From positions 20,982 to 84,981 of the forward strand of contig DIWC01000063.1 of NCBI GenBank assembly GCA_002423425.1: 64,000 nucleotides of DNA, written 5' to 3'. Below the pieces are notes generated by a model. The model did no database searches, was not told the origin of the DNA, and worked only from the letters and a program-made list of their open reading frames with translations. Each line of letters opens with the position of its first letter. The first letter of the stretch is position 1. Source of the DNA: Peptococcaceae bacterium UBA6116 (GTDB lineage: Bacteria > Bacillota > Desulfitobacteriia > Desulfitobacteriales > Syntrophobotulaceae). A program made the position numbers and the translations under genes. Of the stretch, positions 9,228 to 17,354 are shown piece after piece.

Positions 9228-10152
9228 TGGCTGTTCCTCCCCCAATCATCAGGTATATCAAAGCCATCCTGACGGCCACCCCATTGGTAACCTGCTCTTC
9301 AATCACGGACTGGACACTATCTGCCAAGTCACTCGCAATTTCCACCCCTCTGTTCATTGGACCCGGATGCATAACGATAGTAGGTTTGCCGGTTTTTTCA
9401 ATCCGCTCTCTGGTAAGGCCATAAAGCCTGTTGTATTCCCGAATCGATGGGACAAGCCCGCTCTGTTGTCTCTCAAGCTGAAGGCGCAAAGCCATGACGG
9501 CATCTGCACCCGGCAATTCTTTATCCAAATCATATGAAATCTTTACCCCTAAATATTTCATCTCCGGCGACAGAAGGGTCGGCGGTCCAATAAACGTCAC
9601 TTCAGCCCCAAGCTTCTTGAGGCCAAGGGCATTGCTCCGGGCAACCCGGGAATGAAGAACATCCCCGATAATTAGGATTTTTTTGCCTTTAAATCCTCCG
9701 AGGTGATCCTTAATTGTAAAATAATCAAGCAGGGCTTGCGTGGGATGAGCATGTTGTCCGTCCCCGCCATTAATGACCCCTGCTGTTAACCATTCGGCCA
9801 GAAATTCAGGTGCCCCTGAGCTTGTATGCCGGATAACCACCAAGTCAATATTCATCGCTTGCAGGGTCTTGGCCGTATCTAAAAGACTCTCCCCTTTGCT
9901 GACGCTGCTTTGGGCCACGGAAAAGTTTGTAATATCTGCCCCAAGGATTTTGGCGGCAGTTTCGAATGATGTCCTGGTTCGGGTGCTTGATTCGTAAAAC
10001 ATTAGCGCAATAGACTTCCCTCTAAGGGTAGGAAGTTTTTTTATGGGTCGAGCCAATACCTCTTTCATGGGAACTGCAGTCTGTAAAATATGTTCAATTT
10101 CTTGAGCGGTTAAATTATCGATGTCGAGCAAATCCTTATGCATCCATTGCAT
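9214..10152 (-). CDS. pyrB: aspartate carbamoyltransferase, catalytic subunit
   Basis: PyrB condenses carbamoyl phosphate with aspartate, the committed pyrimidine step. The 312-residue protein has the carbamoyl-phosphate motif SSTRTRTSFE near residue 55 and HPTQALLD near residue 135. The aspartate-binding ALRLQLERQ loop lies near residue 225. No pyrI regulatory subunit is nearby, as in Bacillus, so control is probably at the RNA level through PyrR. A GTG at 10158 is 3 bases after AAGGAGG. The ATG at 10152 has 9-base spacing and is the better start. Confidence 0.96.
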   Translation of the reverse strand: MQWMHKDLLDIDNLTAQEIEHILQTAVPMKEVLARPIKKLPTLRGKSIALMFYESSTRTRTSFETAAKILGADITNFSVAQSSVSKGESLLDTAKTLQAMNIDLVVIRHTSSGAPEFLAEWLTAGVINGGDGQHAHPTQALLDYFTIKDHLGGFKGKKILIIGDVLHSRVARSNALGLKKLGAEVTFIGPPTLLSPEMKYLGVKISYDLDKELPGADAVMALRLQLERQQSGLVPSIREYNRLYGLTRERIEKTGKPTIVMHPGPMNRGVEIASDLADSVQSVIEEQVTNGVAVRMALIYLMIGGGTANVVD

Positions 10153-10185
10153 GAACACTAACCTCCTTACAGCCTTGATTTAATT

Positions 10186-10262
10186 ATCAAAAATCCCCCT
10201 AGCCATAAGGCAGGAGGAATTGTTCAACAATTCTTCTACCCTTGGCTATCTCACAGGATAAC
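10186..10262 (-). promoter_or_regulatory. PyrR-dependent attenuator between pyrR and pyrB
   Basis: On the minus strand the RNA contains TTATCCTGTGAGATAGCC at about 10243-10261. This resembles the PyrR anti-antiterminator consensus (UCC-N-GNGAGGYU-like). It is followed by a stem with arms 10209-10220 and 10193-10204 and a run of T on the minus strand at about 10188-10192, which is a rho-independent terminator. In Bacillus, PyrR with UMP binds such a hairpin and lets the terminator form. The site would let the cell reduce pyrB-E without losing all pyrR expression. Confidence 0.85.
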
Positions 10263-10306
10263 GTTTAAAGGGCCCGCTTTTTCCTTTATATAATCAGCTG
10301 CTTTGG

Positions 10307-10855
10307 TCACAATTTTTCCCAAAGCAGTACTTCTTCGTTTTCATCGGTTTCTTTGAGGCAGACTGAAATGGTCTCCCGGCTGGAAGTAGGAACATTCTTA
10401 CCGACGAAATCAGCTCGAATTGGGAGTTCCCGATGTCCCCGGTCTATGAGCACAGCAAGTTGGATCTTATGAGGTCTCCCGAGGTCAATCAGCGCATTGA
10501 GAGCCGCTCTCACAGTTCGTCCGGTAAACAGAACATCATCGATCAAAATAAGAGTTTTACCTTCAATACTAAACGGAACCCTTGTTTCGTGAAGTACCGG
10601 CTGGACATCAATCATGCTCAAATCATCTCTGTAAAGAGTGATATCGAGTAACCCGAGAGGAAGCCTGACATTTTCAAATTCTAAAATCCTTTCCTGAATC
10701 CTTTCGGCTAAAGGAACGCCCCTCGTTCTGACACCAACAAGAACAAGATTCTCTGTCCCTTTGCTTTTCTCGACAATCTCGTGGGAGATCCTGCTTATTG
10801 CCCTGCGTATCCCATCCTCATCCATTATTCTGTTCTTCGGTGTACCTTCCATCAT
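10307..10855 (-). CDS. pyrR: PyrR, pyr mRNA-binding attenuation protein / uracil phosphoribosyltransferase
   Basis: PyrR senses UMP/UTP against PRPP and binds pyr leader RNA to promote termination. Many members also have weak uracil phosphoribosyltransferase activity. The 182-residue product has the PRPP loop LILIDDVLFTGRTVRAALNAL near residue 100 and a VGVRTRGVPLAERI segment. GGGAGGTG lies 6 bases before the ATG at 10855; a second ATG follows at once at 10852. It is the first gene of the operon and is itself preceded by a PyrR target, so it is autoregulated. No uracil permease gene lies next to it, unlike in B. subtilis. Confidence 0.96.
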   Translation of the reverse strand: MMEGTPKNRIMDEDGIRRAISRISHEIVEKSKGTENLVLVGVRTRGVPLAERIQERILEFENVRLPLGLLDITLYRDDLSMIDVQPVLHETRVPFSIEGKTLILIDDVLFTGRTVRAALNALIDLGRPHKIQLAVLIDRGHRELPIRADFVGKNVPTSSRETISVCLKETDENEEVLLWEKL

Positions 10856-10888
10856 GATCCACCTCCCAATAATTTCTATCTGGGTGTC

Positions 10889-11060
10889 GGCAAGAATTAT
10901 TGCCCACTCACCCCGCGCCAGATCTGTTCACTTGTTGATCCAGCTACAGTACCAAACCTTTGGGTAATACCTGAAGTTAACCAACGGCACTGCTTGACGC
11001 TGTATCAACTGCATTCTCGACGATCTTCTGCTTACGGTTCGTTAATCAATAATTCTTGCC
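10889..11060. repeat. dispersed intergenic element, copy A (172 bp) in the pyr leader
   Basis: The ends are a perfect 14-bp inverted repeat, GGCAAGAATTATTG at 10889-10902 and its complement at 11047-11060. The interior from about 10900 to 11005 is roughly 80% identical by eye to the reverse complement of 32563-32672. Apparent proteins read from the two copies also align (PLTPR-x-x-CSL-x-D-x-AT-x-PNL). I regard these as one noncoding repeat family read through, not as genes. This copy lies in the transcribed leader between the first pyr attenuator and pyrR. Confidence 0.85.
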
Positions 11061-11092
11061 TTCCTCAAAGCAGAAAGAACTTTTTACCTCGG

Positions 11093-11170
11093 TAAATAAA
11101 AAGCTGCCTACAAGCGCAGGCAGCTATACTTAATAAGCGTCATCTCTGCCTTGCCTGTCTCACGGGACAA
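11093..11170 (-). promoter_or_regulatory. PyrR-dependent attenuator in the pyrR leader
   Basis: On the minus strand the leader RNA reads TGTCCCGTGAGACAGGCAAG at about 11150-11169, a good match to the PyrR-binding anti-antiterminator hairpin. Downstream is a terminator with arms 11118-11125 and 11102-11109 (AGCTGCCT and its complement) and T-rich sequence at 11093-11101. The predicted transcription start from the promoter at 11205-11233 places this entirely in the untranslated leader. With the second site at 10186-10262 the operon has two PyrR checkpoints. Confidence 0.88.
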
Positions 11171-11204
11171 TTTTAAAGGCAACTTATTTAATTCTATTGT
11201 AAAT

Positions 11205-11233
11205 ATTCTAGTCGAAGAGGGAGAATAAGTCAA
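11205..11233 (-). promoter_or_regulatory. sigma-A promoter of the pyr operon
   Basis: On the minus strand TTGACT (11233-11228) and TAGAAT (11210-11205) are separated by exactly 17 bases, a near-consensus vegetative promoter. Transcription would start near 11198 and run into the PyrR-binding hairpin at once. Confidence 0.82.
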
Positions 11234-11565
11234 TGTCCATTACTTAAAAGCAGAGCTGACGCATGAAATTTCTTAAAAACGCTGTACCTTGTAAATTGGC
11301 CTTTTTTAGAAGTAGCATAAGACGTTTAAGGTAAGTTTTCGTTTTCCCCCTAAACAAGCTCATCTTCTTTGGAGCTTTTCACCGATTGAGTCCGAAAAAA
11401 GCAGATACAGTAGTATAAACCCCTACTGTAGAATTACCAAAATCCTGATCATATCTATGGTTTATATGCTCCTTCCTGACACACTCAGGCGATGAGGCGA
11501 AGTTGATGACGATCTTTTATTAGGAGCTTGATCCTCTCTTTGTTTAGCCAACCCTAATAAAAATA
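11234..11565. other. 332-bp intergenic region without a supported gene
   Basis: No frame has a credible start, ribosome site and length. One 8-bp inverted repeat, TACAGTAG at 11406-11413 and its complement at 11423-11430 with a 9-base spacer, is the only clear structure. A 22-codon plus-strand frame starting near 11263 lacks a ribosome site. The region separates the pyr promoter from the terminator of the upstream rluD-type gene. Confidence 0.5.
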
Positions 11566-11592
11566 AAAGATGCCCAAAACTCCGGGGCATCA
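11566..11592 (-). terminator. terminator after the rluD-type gene
   Basis: GATGCCC and GGGCATC arms, read on the minus strand, are followed by a T-rich tract (TTTTATTTTTATT). It lies 12 bases after the stop of the pseudouridine synthase gene and closes the lspA-rluD transcription unit before the pyr promoter. Confidence 0.8.
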
Positions 11593-11603
11593 GGCAACCA
11601 GCT

Positions 11604-12551
11604 TTATTCCTGAGGAATCCTTAAATTAGCAATGACATCAAGAAACGATTTGGGAGGTTCACACGAAAACTCCATTCTTTCTCCGGTCCGCGGATGGATA
11701 AAAGCAAGCGTTTCGGCATGTAAAACCTGCCTGTGTAAATCAAAGATGTTTTTCTTAGGGCCATATAGAGGATCGCCAAGTACCGGGTGTTTAATATAGG
11801 CCATATGTACCCTTATTTGGTGAGTCCTCCCTGTTTCGAGAACCGCCTTTATTTCTGTGAACTGCAGTAATCGTTCAATAACATAATAATGAGTAACAGC
11901 ATTTTTGCAGTTCTTAAAAACCACAGCCATTTTCTTGCGGTCTTTGGGATTCCTGCCGATAGGAGCATCAATTGTGCCTGATGGTTCAGATAGTATTCCA
12001 TGTACTACGGCACGGTAACAACGCTTCACACTATGCGCTTTGATCTGCTCGGCAAGGCGATTATGGGCATCATCATTTTTCGCCACAACAAGCAAACCGG
12101 AAGTATCCTTATCTATCCTGTGGACTATTCCGGGACGGATGACTCCATTAATTCCGGATAAATTTTTACAATGATAGAGAAGGGCATTGACTAAGGTTCC
12201 GCTCCAGACCCCAGGAGCGGGATGAACGGTCATCCCTTGAGGCTTATTGACCACCAACAAATCGTTGTCCTCGTAAACAATATCCAGTTCGATATTTTCG
12301 GGTTGAACATTGAGCTCTCGCGGTCGTGGGATATTGATCTCAATTGTATCGGTGGCCTGAACCTTATAATTAGCCTTCCGAACCTCGCCGTTAACCAAGA
12401 CTCTCTCTTTATCAATTAAGTTCTGGATAAAGTTTCTGCTTTTCCGGGTTGCATCTGCCAGGGCCAAATCAAGTCTCGAGCTTGAGGATACCGTAAGCGT
12501 CTGCCATTCCTCACATTCTATTTGGTCCCTATCCGGTTCATCAATCGTCAA
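11604..12551 (-). CDS. RluD-family RNA pseudouridine synthase
   Basis: The 315-residue protein has an N-terminal S4 RNA-binding domain (SRLDLALADATRKSRNFIQNLI, about residues 25-85). It is followed by the RluA/RluD catalytic domain with the signature GIVHRIDKDTSGLLVVAKND near residue 140, which contains the catalytic Asp. It probably isomerises uridines in 23S rRNA. B. subtilis YlyB lies at the same place next to lspA and pyrR. The start is not certain: the TTG at 12551 is about 12 bases after AAAGG. It follows lspA by 24 bases. Confidence 0.93.
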   Translation of the reverse strand: MTIDEPDRDQIECEEWQTLTVSSSSRLDLALADATRKSRNFIQNLIDKERVLVNGEVRKANYKVQATDTIEINIPRPRELNVQPENIELDIVYEDNDLLVVNKPQGMTVHPAPGVWSGTLVNALLYHCKNLSGINGVIRPGIVHRIDKDTSGLLVVAKNDDAHNRLAEQIKAHSVKRCYRAVVHGILSEPSGTIDAPIGRNPKDRKKMAVVFKNCKNAVTHYYVIERLLQFTEIKAVLETGRTHQIRVHMAYIKHPVLGDPLYGPKKNIFDLHRQVLHAETLAFIHPRTGERMEFSCEPPKSFLDVIANLRIPQE

Positions 12552-12575
12552 TATAAAATCAAACCTTTCTTGATA

Positions 12576-13034
12576 CTATTTTTCCACTGATTTAGATTTT
12601 TTATCCTGTAAGAAAATTAATAAAGCCAGCGCCAATCCACCTACAACCAGCGCACTGTCGGCAATATTAAAAATATACGACCATACTTTAAAATCCAAAA
12701 AATCTACTACCTTGCCGACAAACAGCCTGTCATAGAAGTTTCCCAAGGCGCCGCCGCCGATCAGCCCCATACAGATACTCATCAATTTTTGTTCCACCGG
12801 TACCTGTTTGTGGAAATAGATAATCGCTCCAATAACCAAGATTGAAATGCTGATAAAAAACCAGTTTTGCCCGGCTAATATCCCGAAAGCAGCACCGGGA
12901 TTCAGAATATAGGTGATGTGGAAAAAATGGGGAATAACTACAATGCTTTGTCCTAAAGGAACATAGTGTTGAACAATTATCTTACTGATCCTATCCAGAA
13001 TCAAGATGCCAACCAGAGTAATCCAGATATACAA
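12576..13034 (-). CDS. lspA: lipoprotein signal peptidase
   Basis: LspA removes signal peptides from diacylated prolipoproteins in the membrane. The 152-residue protein has four hydrophobic segments and the family motifs NPGAAFGIL, GNFYDRL and FNIADSAL; the last two carry the catalytic aspartates. The start is a TTG at 13034, 8 bases after GGGGG. No ATG or GTG lies nearby in frame. It is cotranscribed with the rluD-type gene, as in many Firmicutes. Confidence 0.95.
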   Translation of the reverse strand: MYIWITLVGILILDRISKIIVQHYVPLGQSIVVIPHFFHITYILNPGAAFGILAGQNWFFISISILVIGAIIYFHKQVPVEQKLMSICMGLIGGGALGNFYDRLFVGKVVDFLDFKVWSYIFNIADSALVVGGLALALLIFLQDKKSKSVEK

Positions 13035-13139
13035 ACGCCCTACCCCCAGGTATTCGATAAAGAAAGCCGGTTAATCCCCTAAAATATTTAAACCCTACCA
13101 CAGGAATTATCCGGCATCAATACAGTACTATTAATCTAA

Positions 13140-13721
13140 CTAATCTTCAATTATAACCGTAGCAATCTCTCCATTTTTGATGTCGAAAGCATTCGCCTCG
13201 TCGGTGTCAATATGAAGGTCCCAAGCATATGCTGAATTTACTCTGACAACTACATTATTGAACACTCCGCCTCGTGGTCCGTTAAAAGCTACTTTGACGA
13301 TATCCTTATCCTTTAAGCCGTACTTTTTAGCATCTTCCTCACTGGCATGGATATGACGGGCGGCAGCAATGGCCCCACTGTTAAGATTTAGTGTTTTCGT
13401 ACCGCTTTTTAGGCCAATACCCGCAGAATTCTCAAGCTTTCCGGACTCACTTGCCTCAACTTTTATACCTAATTTTATGGCATCGGTTAGAGCTAGTTCG
13501 ATCTGCGTTTCACCCCGGGCAGGTCCGAGAATCCGTATTTTTTCAAGAGTACCTTTCGGCCCTATCAGCGTTACTGTTTCCTCGCAGGCAAATTGCCCCG
13601 GTTGGGTTAAGTCCTTTTTCCAGGTAAGTTCGTGACCCTCACCAAAAAGCTCATTGATATCCTTCTTTGAAAGATGAAGGTGCTTATTAGATACTCCTAC
13701 AGGAACTTCAAAAGTCCGCAT
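13140..13721 (-). CDS. pduL: phosphate propanoyltransferase, PduL type
   Basis: PduL-type phosphotransacylases exchange CoA and phosphate on short acyl groups (propanoyl or acetyl), linking acyl-CoA to acyl phosphate for substrate-level ATP. The 193-residue protein shows the two duplicated beta-barrel halves with zinc-binding His motifs: VGVSNKHLHLS near residue 8 and AARHIHAS near residue 120. No microcompartment encapsulation peptide or shell gene is present, so it is probably a free housekeeping enzyme. AAGGAG lies 9 bases before the ATG. Its placement between ileS and lspA is not typical of Bacillus. Confidence 0.9.
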   Translation of the reverse strand: MRTFEVPVGVSNKHLHLSKKDINELFGEGHELTWKKDLTQPGQFACEETVTLIGPKGTLEKIRILGPARGETQIELALTDAIKLGIKVEASESGKLENSAGIGLKSGTKTLNLNSGAIAAARHIHASEEDAKKYGLKDKDIVKVAFNGPRGGVFNNVVVRVNSAYAWDLHIDTDEANAFDIKNGEIATVIIED

Positions 13722-13864
13722 CGCATTCCACTCCTTATTAAATATAAAAAATATTTATATGACCTTCTTTAATGACAGCCTTAACCCATGGGACAGAAGG
13801 TATTGCCCATGTTTTTAGCGTCTCACTAAAATTATCCTTGATTATTATACAACATTTTAGCCGC

Positions 13865-16666
13865 TTATCCAAGATCATTAGCGACAAATTCTTTACCGAT
13901 GCCTTTTACCACCCTCAGACAGCGCGGGCAAAGCTCAGGATGCTCAGCATCGGCCCCAACCTGCTCGCTGTACATCCAGCATCTCTCGCATTTTTTTCCC
14001 GGGGCAGGAGTAACTGCTATTTTTAAACCTTTACAATATTCCCCGGCCTGAGCAGCTGCCGGTATTTCATCCCCTGGCTGATAAATAATCAAATCGGAAA
14101 CAATTACTATTTCAGCAAGATTGTCTATCCCGCTTAGGAAAGCATAGCTTTGGCTGTCTTCAGGAAAAAGATCTACTTTGGCAGTCAAAGAATGGTTGAT
14201 CTTTTTTTCTTGACGAGCTATTTCCAACGTTTTAGTGATATCATAACGAATATCAACAATCTTATCCCATTTTTCTGCCAAAGTGTCATCAAGCCACTCC
14301 TGTTTGATCTTTGGCATTTCTTCGGTTTGAACCTCCGAATCCTTGTCGTTCCCAGGTAGATAAGACCAGATTTCGTCCGCAGTAAAAGCCAGTATTGGTG
14401 CCATCATAAGAACCAGAGCATGAAGTATTTCGTACATCACACTTTGAGCCCCGCGTCTGGCCAAAGAGTCCTTTCCTTCAACATAAACCCTGTCTTTGAC
14501 AATATCAAGATAGATAGCGCTTAATTCTACCGTGCAGAAATTGTGCATGGTATGATAAACTACGTGGAATTCATAATCCTCATAAGCTTTAATTACTTTT
14601 TCCATGACTTTAGCCAGTTTGAGCAGAATCCAGCGGTCAATCTCTTTTAACTCGGAATATGAAACGACATTAACTGCCGGATCGAAATCATAAAGATTTC
14701 CTAGCATAAACCGCAGAGTATTTCTAATCTTTCTGTAGGCCTCCGTCATTTGAGTCATGATCCTCGGCGAAACGGCAACATCATTTTTATAGTCTGCGGA
14801 TGCTACCCAGAGCCTCAAAATATCCGCTCCCATGTCCCTAATTACCTGTTGCGGATCAACGCCATTGCCAAGCGACTTGGACATTTTCCTTCCTTTTTCA
14901 TCGACAAGGAAGCCATGGGTCAAAACCTGTTTATAAGGTGCCTTACCAAAAGCCGCAACCGAAGTGGAAAGGGAAGAATTAAACCAACCACGATGCTGGT
15001 CGGACCCTTCGAGATAAAGGTCTGCCGGACATCTTAAATCGGCACGTTGTTGGAGAACCCCAACATGGCTGGTTCCGGAGTCAAACCAGACATCCATAAT
15101 ATCCGTCTCTTTACGAAATTGACCCGACCCGCATTCGCACCTAAATCCTTGCGGAAGAAGCTCCGCCTCGGAATGCGCAAACCAGGCATCGGAACCTTCT
15201 CTGCTGAAAATTTCCCGAAGGTTCTTGATCGTCAAATCATTGACAATCTCTCTACCGCAATGCTCACAATAAAATATTGGAATTGGGACGCCCCAGGTTC
15301 TCTGCCTGGAAATGCACCAATCTCCGCGATCGGCGATCATGTTGTAGATTCTGTCCCTGCCCCAGGACGGAATCCATTTGACTTTCTCTATCTCGTCCAA
15401 AGCCGTTTGCCTGAAACCGTCAATCGAAGCAAACCACTGTTCTGTAGCCCGGAAAATTATCGGGTTTTTACAGCGCCAGCAGTGCGGATAGCTGTGTTTG
15501 ATCTTAGAGGAATGAATCAACATACCGGCAGTTTCAAGGTCCTTAAGGATCACTTCGTTCGCGCTATCTACTTTCATCCCGGTATAAGGAGCTGCTTCCT
15601 CCGTAAATTTTCCCTGGTGATCTACTGGACAAAGGACAGGAAGCCCGTACTGTTTGCCAACCAAAAAGTCATCCACCCCATGCCCTGGAGCAGTATGGAC
15701 ACAGCCGGTACCCTGTTCAAGGGTAACATGTTCCCCGCAAATAACAATTGACTCCCTGTCGACTAAAGGATGCCGGCAGATTATGCCTTCCAAGTCTTTT
15801 CCCTGAAAAGTTTTTTCAATAATCAATTCACTTTTCCATAACTGGCTCAGAGAATCGATCATTTCTTTGGCTACCAGCAAATGCTCATTTTCTCGTTTCA
15901 CGAGGACATACGTAAATTCCGAATGCACGCTGATAGCTAAATTAGCCGGTATCGTCCAAGGGGTGGTCGTCCAGATTACCACGCAACTATGATCTTCGGC
16001 GAAAAGTCCTTTGCTGTCTTTGACAGGGAACTTGACAAAGATTGCAGTAGATTTTTTATCGGCGTAGTCTATTTCCGCTTCGGCCAGGGCAGTTTCACAA
16101 GTCGGACACCAGTAAACCGGTTTAAGCCCTTTATAAATATATCCTTTTTTAGCCATTTCACCAAAAACACCAATCTGAGCGGCCTCATACTCTTTGCTTA
16201 AAGTAAGATATGGATGCTCCCAGTCTCCTCTAACACCAAGCCTTTTAAACTGTTCCTTTTGGATTTGTACATACTCTAGAGCATAGTCCTTACATCTTGA
16301 TCTAAACTCCAAAACGGAAACCGCATGACGGTTAAGCCCCAGTCTTTTGATAACTTGTTGTTCGATTGGGAGTCCATGCGTATCCCAACCGGGAATATAC
16401 GGGGAGTTATACCCCATCATAGTTTTATACCTGACAATAATATCTTTCAGTATTTTATTTAAAGCATGGCCCAGATGAATATCTCCATTAGCATAGGGCG
16501 GACCGTCGTGCAGGATAAACATTTCCCTGCCTTCTCTTGCCTTCTGCACTTTTTCATAAATCTTGCTTTCTTCCCAATTAGCCAGAATCTCCGGTTCCTT
16601 TTGAGGAAGATTGCCCCTCATCGGGAAATCAGTTTGGGGTAAATTTAAAGTATCCCGATAATCCAT
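13865..16666 (-). CDS. ileS: isoleucyl-tRNA synthetase
   Basis: The 933-residue class I synthetase charges tRNA-Ile. It has the HIGH-type motif PYANGDIHLGHALNK near residue 58, the CP1 editing domain (TTPWTIPANLAI), the KMSKSLGNG loop near residue 600 and a C-terminal zinc site CERCW...CPRC. Length and zinc finger are typical of the bacterial type inhibited by mupirocin in other species; sensitivity cannot be read here. A T-box leader precedes it, so expression should rise when uncharged tRNA-Ile accumulates. The ATG at 16666 has an AGGAGG-like site. Confidence 0.97.
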   Translation of the reverse strand: MDYRDTLNLPQTDFPMRGNLPQKEPEILANWEESKIYEKVQKAREGREMFILHDGPPYANGDIHLGHALNKILKDIIVRYKTMMGYNSPYIPGWDTHGLPIEQQVIKRLGLNRHAVSVLEFRSRCKDYALEYVQIQKEQFKRLGVRGDWEHPYLTLSKEYEAAQIGVFGEMAKKGYIYKGLKPVYWCPTCETALAEAEIDYADKKSTAIFVKFPVKDSKGLFAEDHSCVVIWTTTPWTIPANLAISVHSEFTYVLVKRENEHLLVAKEMIDSLSQLWKSELIIEKTFQGKDLEGIICRHPLVDRESIVICGEHVTLEQGTGCVHTAPGHGVDDFLVGKQYGLPVLCPVDHQGKFTEEAAPYTGMKVDSANEVILKDLETAGMLIHSSKIKHSYPHCWRCKNPIIFRATEQWFASIDGFRQTALDEIEKVKWIPSWGRDRIYNMIADRGDWCISRQRTWGVPIPIFYCEHCGREIVNDLTIKNLREIFSREGSDAWFAHSEAELLPQGFRCECGSGQFRKETDIMDVWFDSGTSHVGVLQQRADLRCPADLYLEGSDQHRGWFNSSLSTSVAAFGKAPYKQVLTHGFLVDEKGRKMSKSLGNGVDPQQVIRDMGADILRLWVASADYKNDVAVSPRIMTQMTEAYRKIRNTLRFMLGNLYDFDPAVNVVSYSELKEIDRWILLKLAKVMEKVIKAYEDYEFHVVYHTMHNFCTVELSAIYLDIVKDRVYVEGKDSLARRGAQSVMYEILHALVLMMAPILAFTADEIWSYLPGNDKDSEVQTEEMPKIKQEWLDDTLAEKWDKIVDIRYDITKTLEIARQEKKINHSLTAKVDLFPEDSQSYAFLSGIDNLAEIVIVSDLIIYQPGDEIPAAAQAGEYCKGLKIAVTPAPGKKCERCWMYSEQVGADAEHPELCPRCLRVVKGIGKEFVANDLG

Positions 16667-16720
16667 CGTTAAAACCTCCTACCCGTAATCTTAACCAAAA
16701 TCTGCTGAATCGAACCGGAA

Positions 16721-16960
16721 CCAAAAAAACCGCCCTTAGTAAAGGACGAGCATACTCGCGGTACCACCTTTGATTTGTTCTTTCTGTTCTCTAACGGGAA
16801 CAACCGGACCCCCTTACTAAATCAAGTTCAGAAGGTCACTCCGAGGCGATTTCATCTTATCAGCACTTTACAGGCTTCCACCGGCCCTGCTCGCTGGAAA
16901 AGTTTCTTCAACAAGAATCTTCCTCATCAACATTTTCTAAACATACTTTCCCCAATTATA
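16721..16960 (-). promoter_or_regulatory. T-box leader and promoter of ileS
   Basis: On the minus strand AAGGTGGTACCGCG (16770-16757) is the T-box sequence that pairs with the free tRNA acceptor end. It is followed by the CGTCCTTT-ACT-AAGGGCG terminator stem and a run of seven T at about 16723-16729. Stem I elements (GATGAGGAAGA, AGCGAGCAGGG, GTGGAAGCC) lie upstream. An ATC triplet at 16850-16848 in GATGAAATCGCC is a plausible isoleucine specifier. A TATAAT at 16960-16955 could be the -10 element; its -35 is weak. Confidence 0.92.
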
Positions 16961-17013
16961 TTAAATTCCACTAGAAAAATAAAGTCTTTCTACTTGAATG
17001 AAATATTACATTT

Positions 17014-17280
17014 TTAGACAATACGAGCTAAGAGATTGAAAAGCGGATTAAGCACAATTGACCTAATCAGCTCTAAGGCCAAGATCGCAAAAACCGGAGA
17101 CAAGTCAATCATCGCACCGGCTCCGCCTAAACGAATCAAGCGGAAGGGTTTGAGAATGGGTTCTGTTACATCGTAAATAAGCTTAACTATGGTCTTAACT
17201 ATGGAATTGTTAAAAGAAACTGGTATCCATGAGAACAAACACCTGATAATAATAGCCCATTGCAAAATCATAAATACCAT
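17014..17280 (-). CDS. YggT/YlmG-family membrane protein
   Basis: This small integral membrane protein of the YggT family has two hydrophobic segments and the family pattern RxLFSWIP near the first and EPILKPFRLI between them. The family is linked to division and to nucleoid or chloroplast distribution in other organisms; its molecular role is unclear. The ATG at 17280 gives 88 residues but has only a weak AGAG site and a short first helix. A strong GGGAGG at 17330-17325 lies 8 bases before an in-frame ATT at 17316, which would add 12 residues and restore a normal first helix. It sits downstream of sepF, as in B. subtilis; ylmH and divIVA are missing before ileS. Confidence 0.88.
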   Translation of the reverse strand: MVFMILQWAIIIRCLFSWIPVSFNNSIVKTIVKLIYDVTEPILKPFRLIRLGGAGAMIDLSPVFAILALELIRSIVLNPLFNLLARIV

Positions 17281-17354
17281 ACTTACAACTCTATAAATCG
17301 AGAAAAGAATAGAAATCTTAATTACCTCCCTGACCTAATAAGAACTTATCAGCT

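Noticed and set aside
10781..11095. 104-codon plus-strand frame over the pyrR start and its leader
   Set aside because: It overlaps pyrR antisense and consists mostly of repeat copy A. Its resemblance to the frame at 32478-32717 comes from shared noncoding repeat sequence.
13066..13115. Inverted repeat GCCGGTTAAT ... ATTATCCGGC between pduL and lspA
   Set aside because: One mismatch, a loop of about 30 bases and no T-run. It could be a weak terminator of pduL but does not stand out.
15047..15751. 234-codon plus-strand frame inside ileS
   Set aside because: It lies antisense within ileS, with no start signal and no protein-like motifs; a shadow of the real gene.
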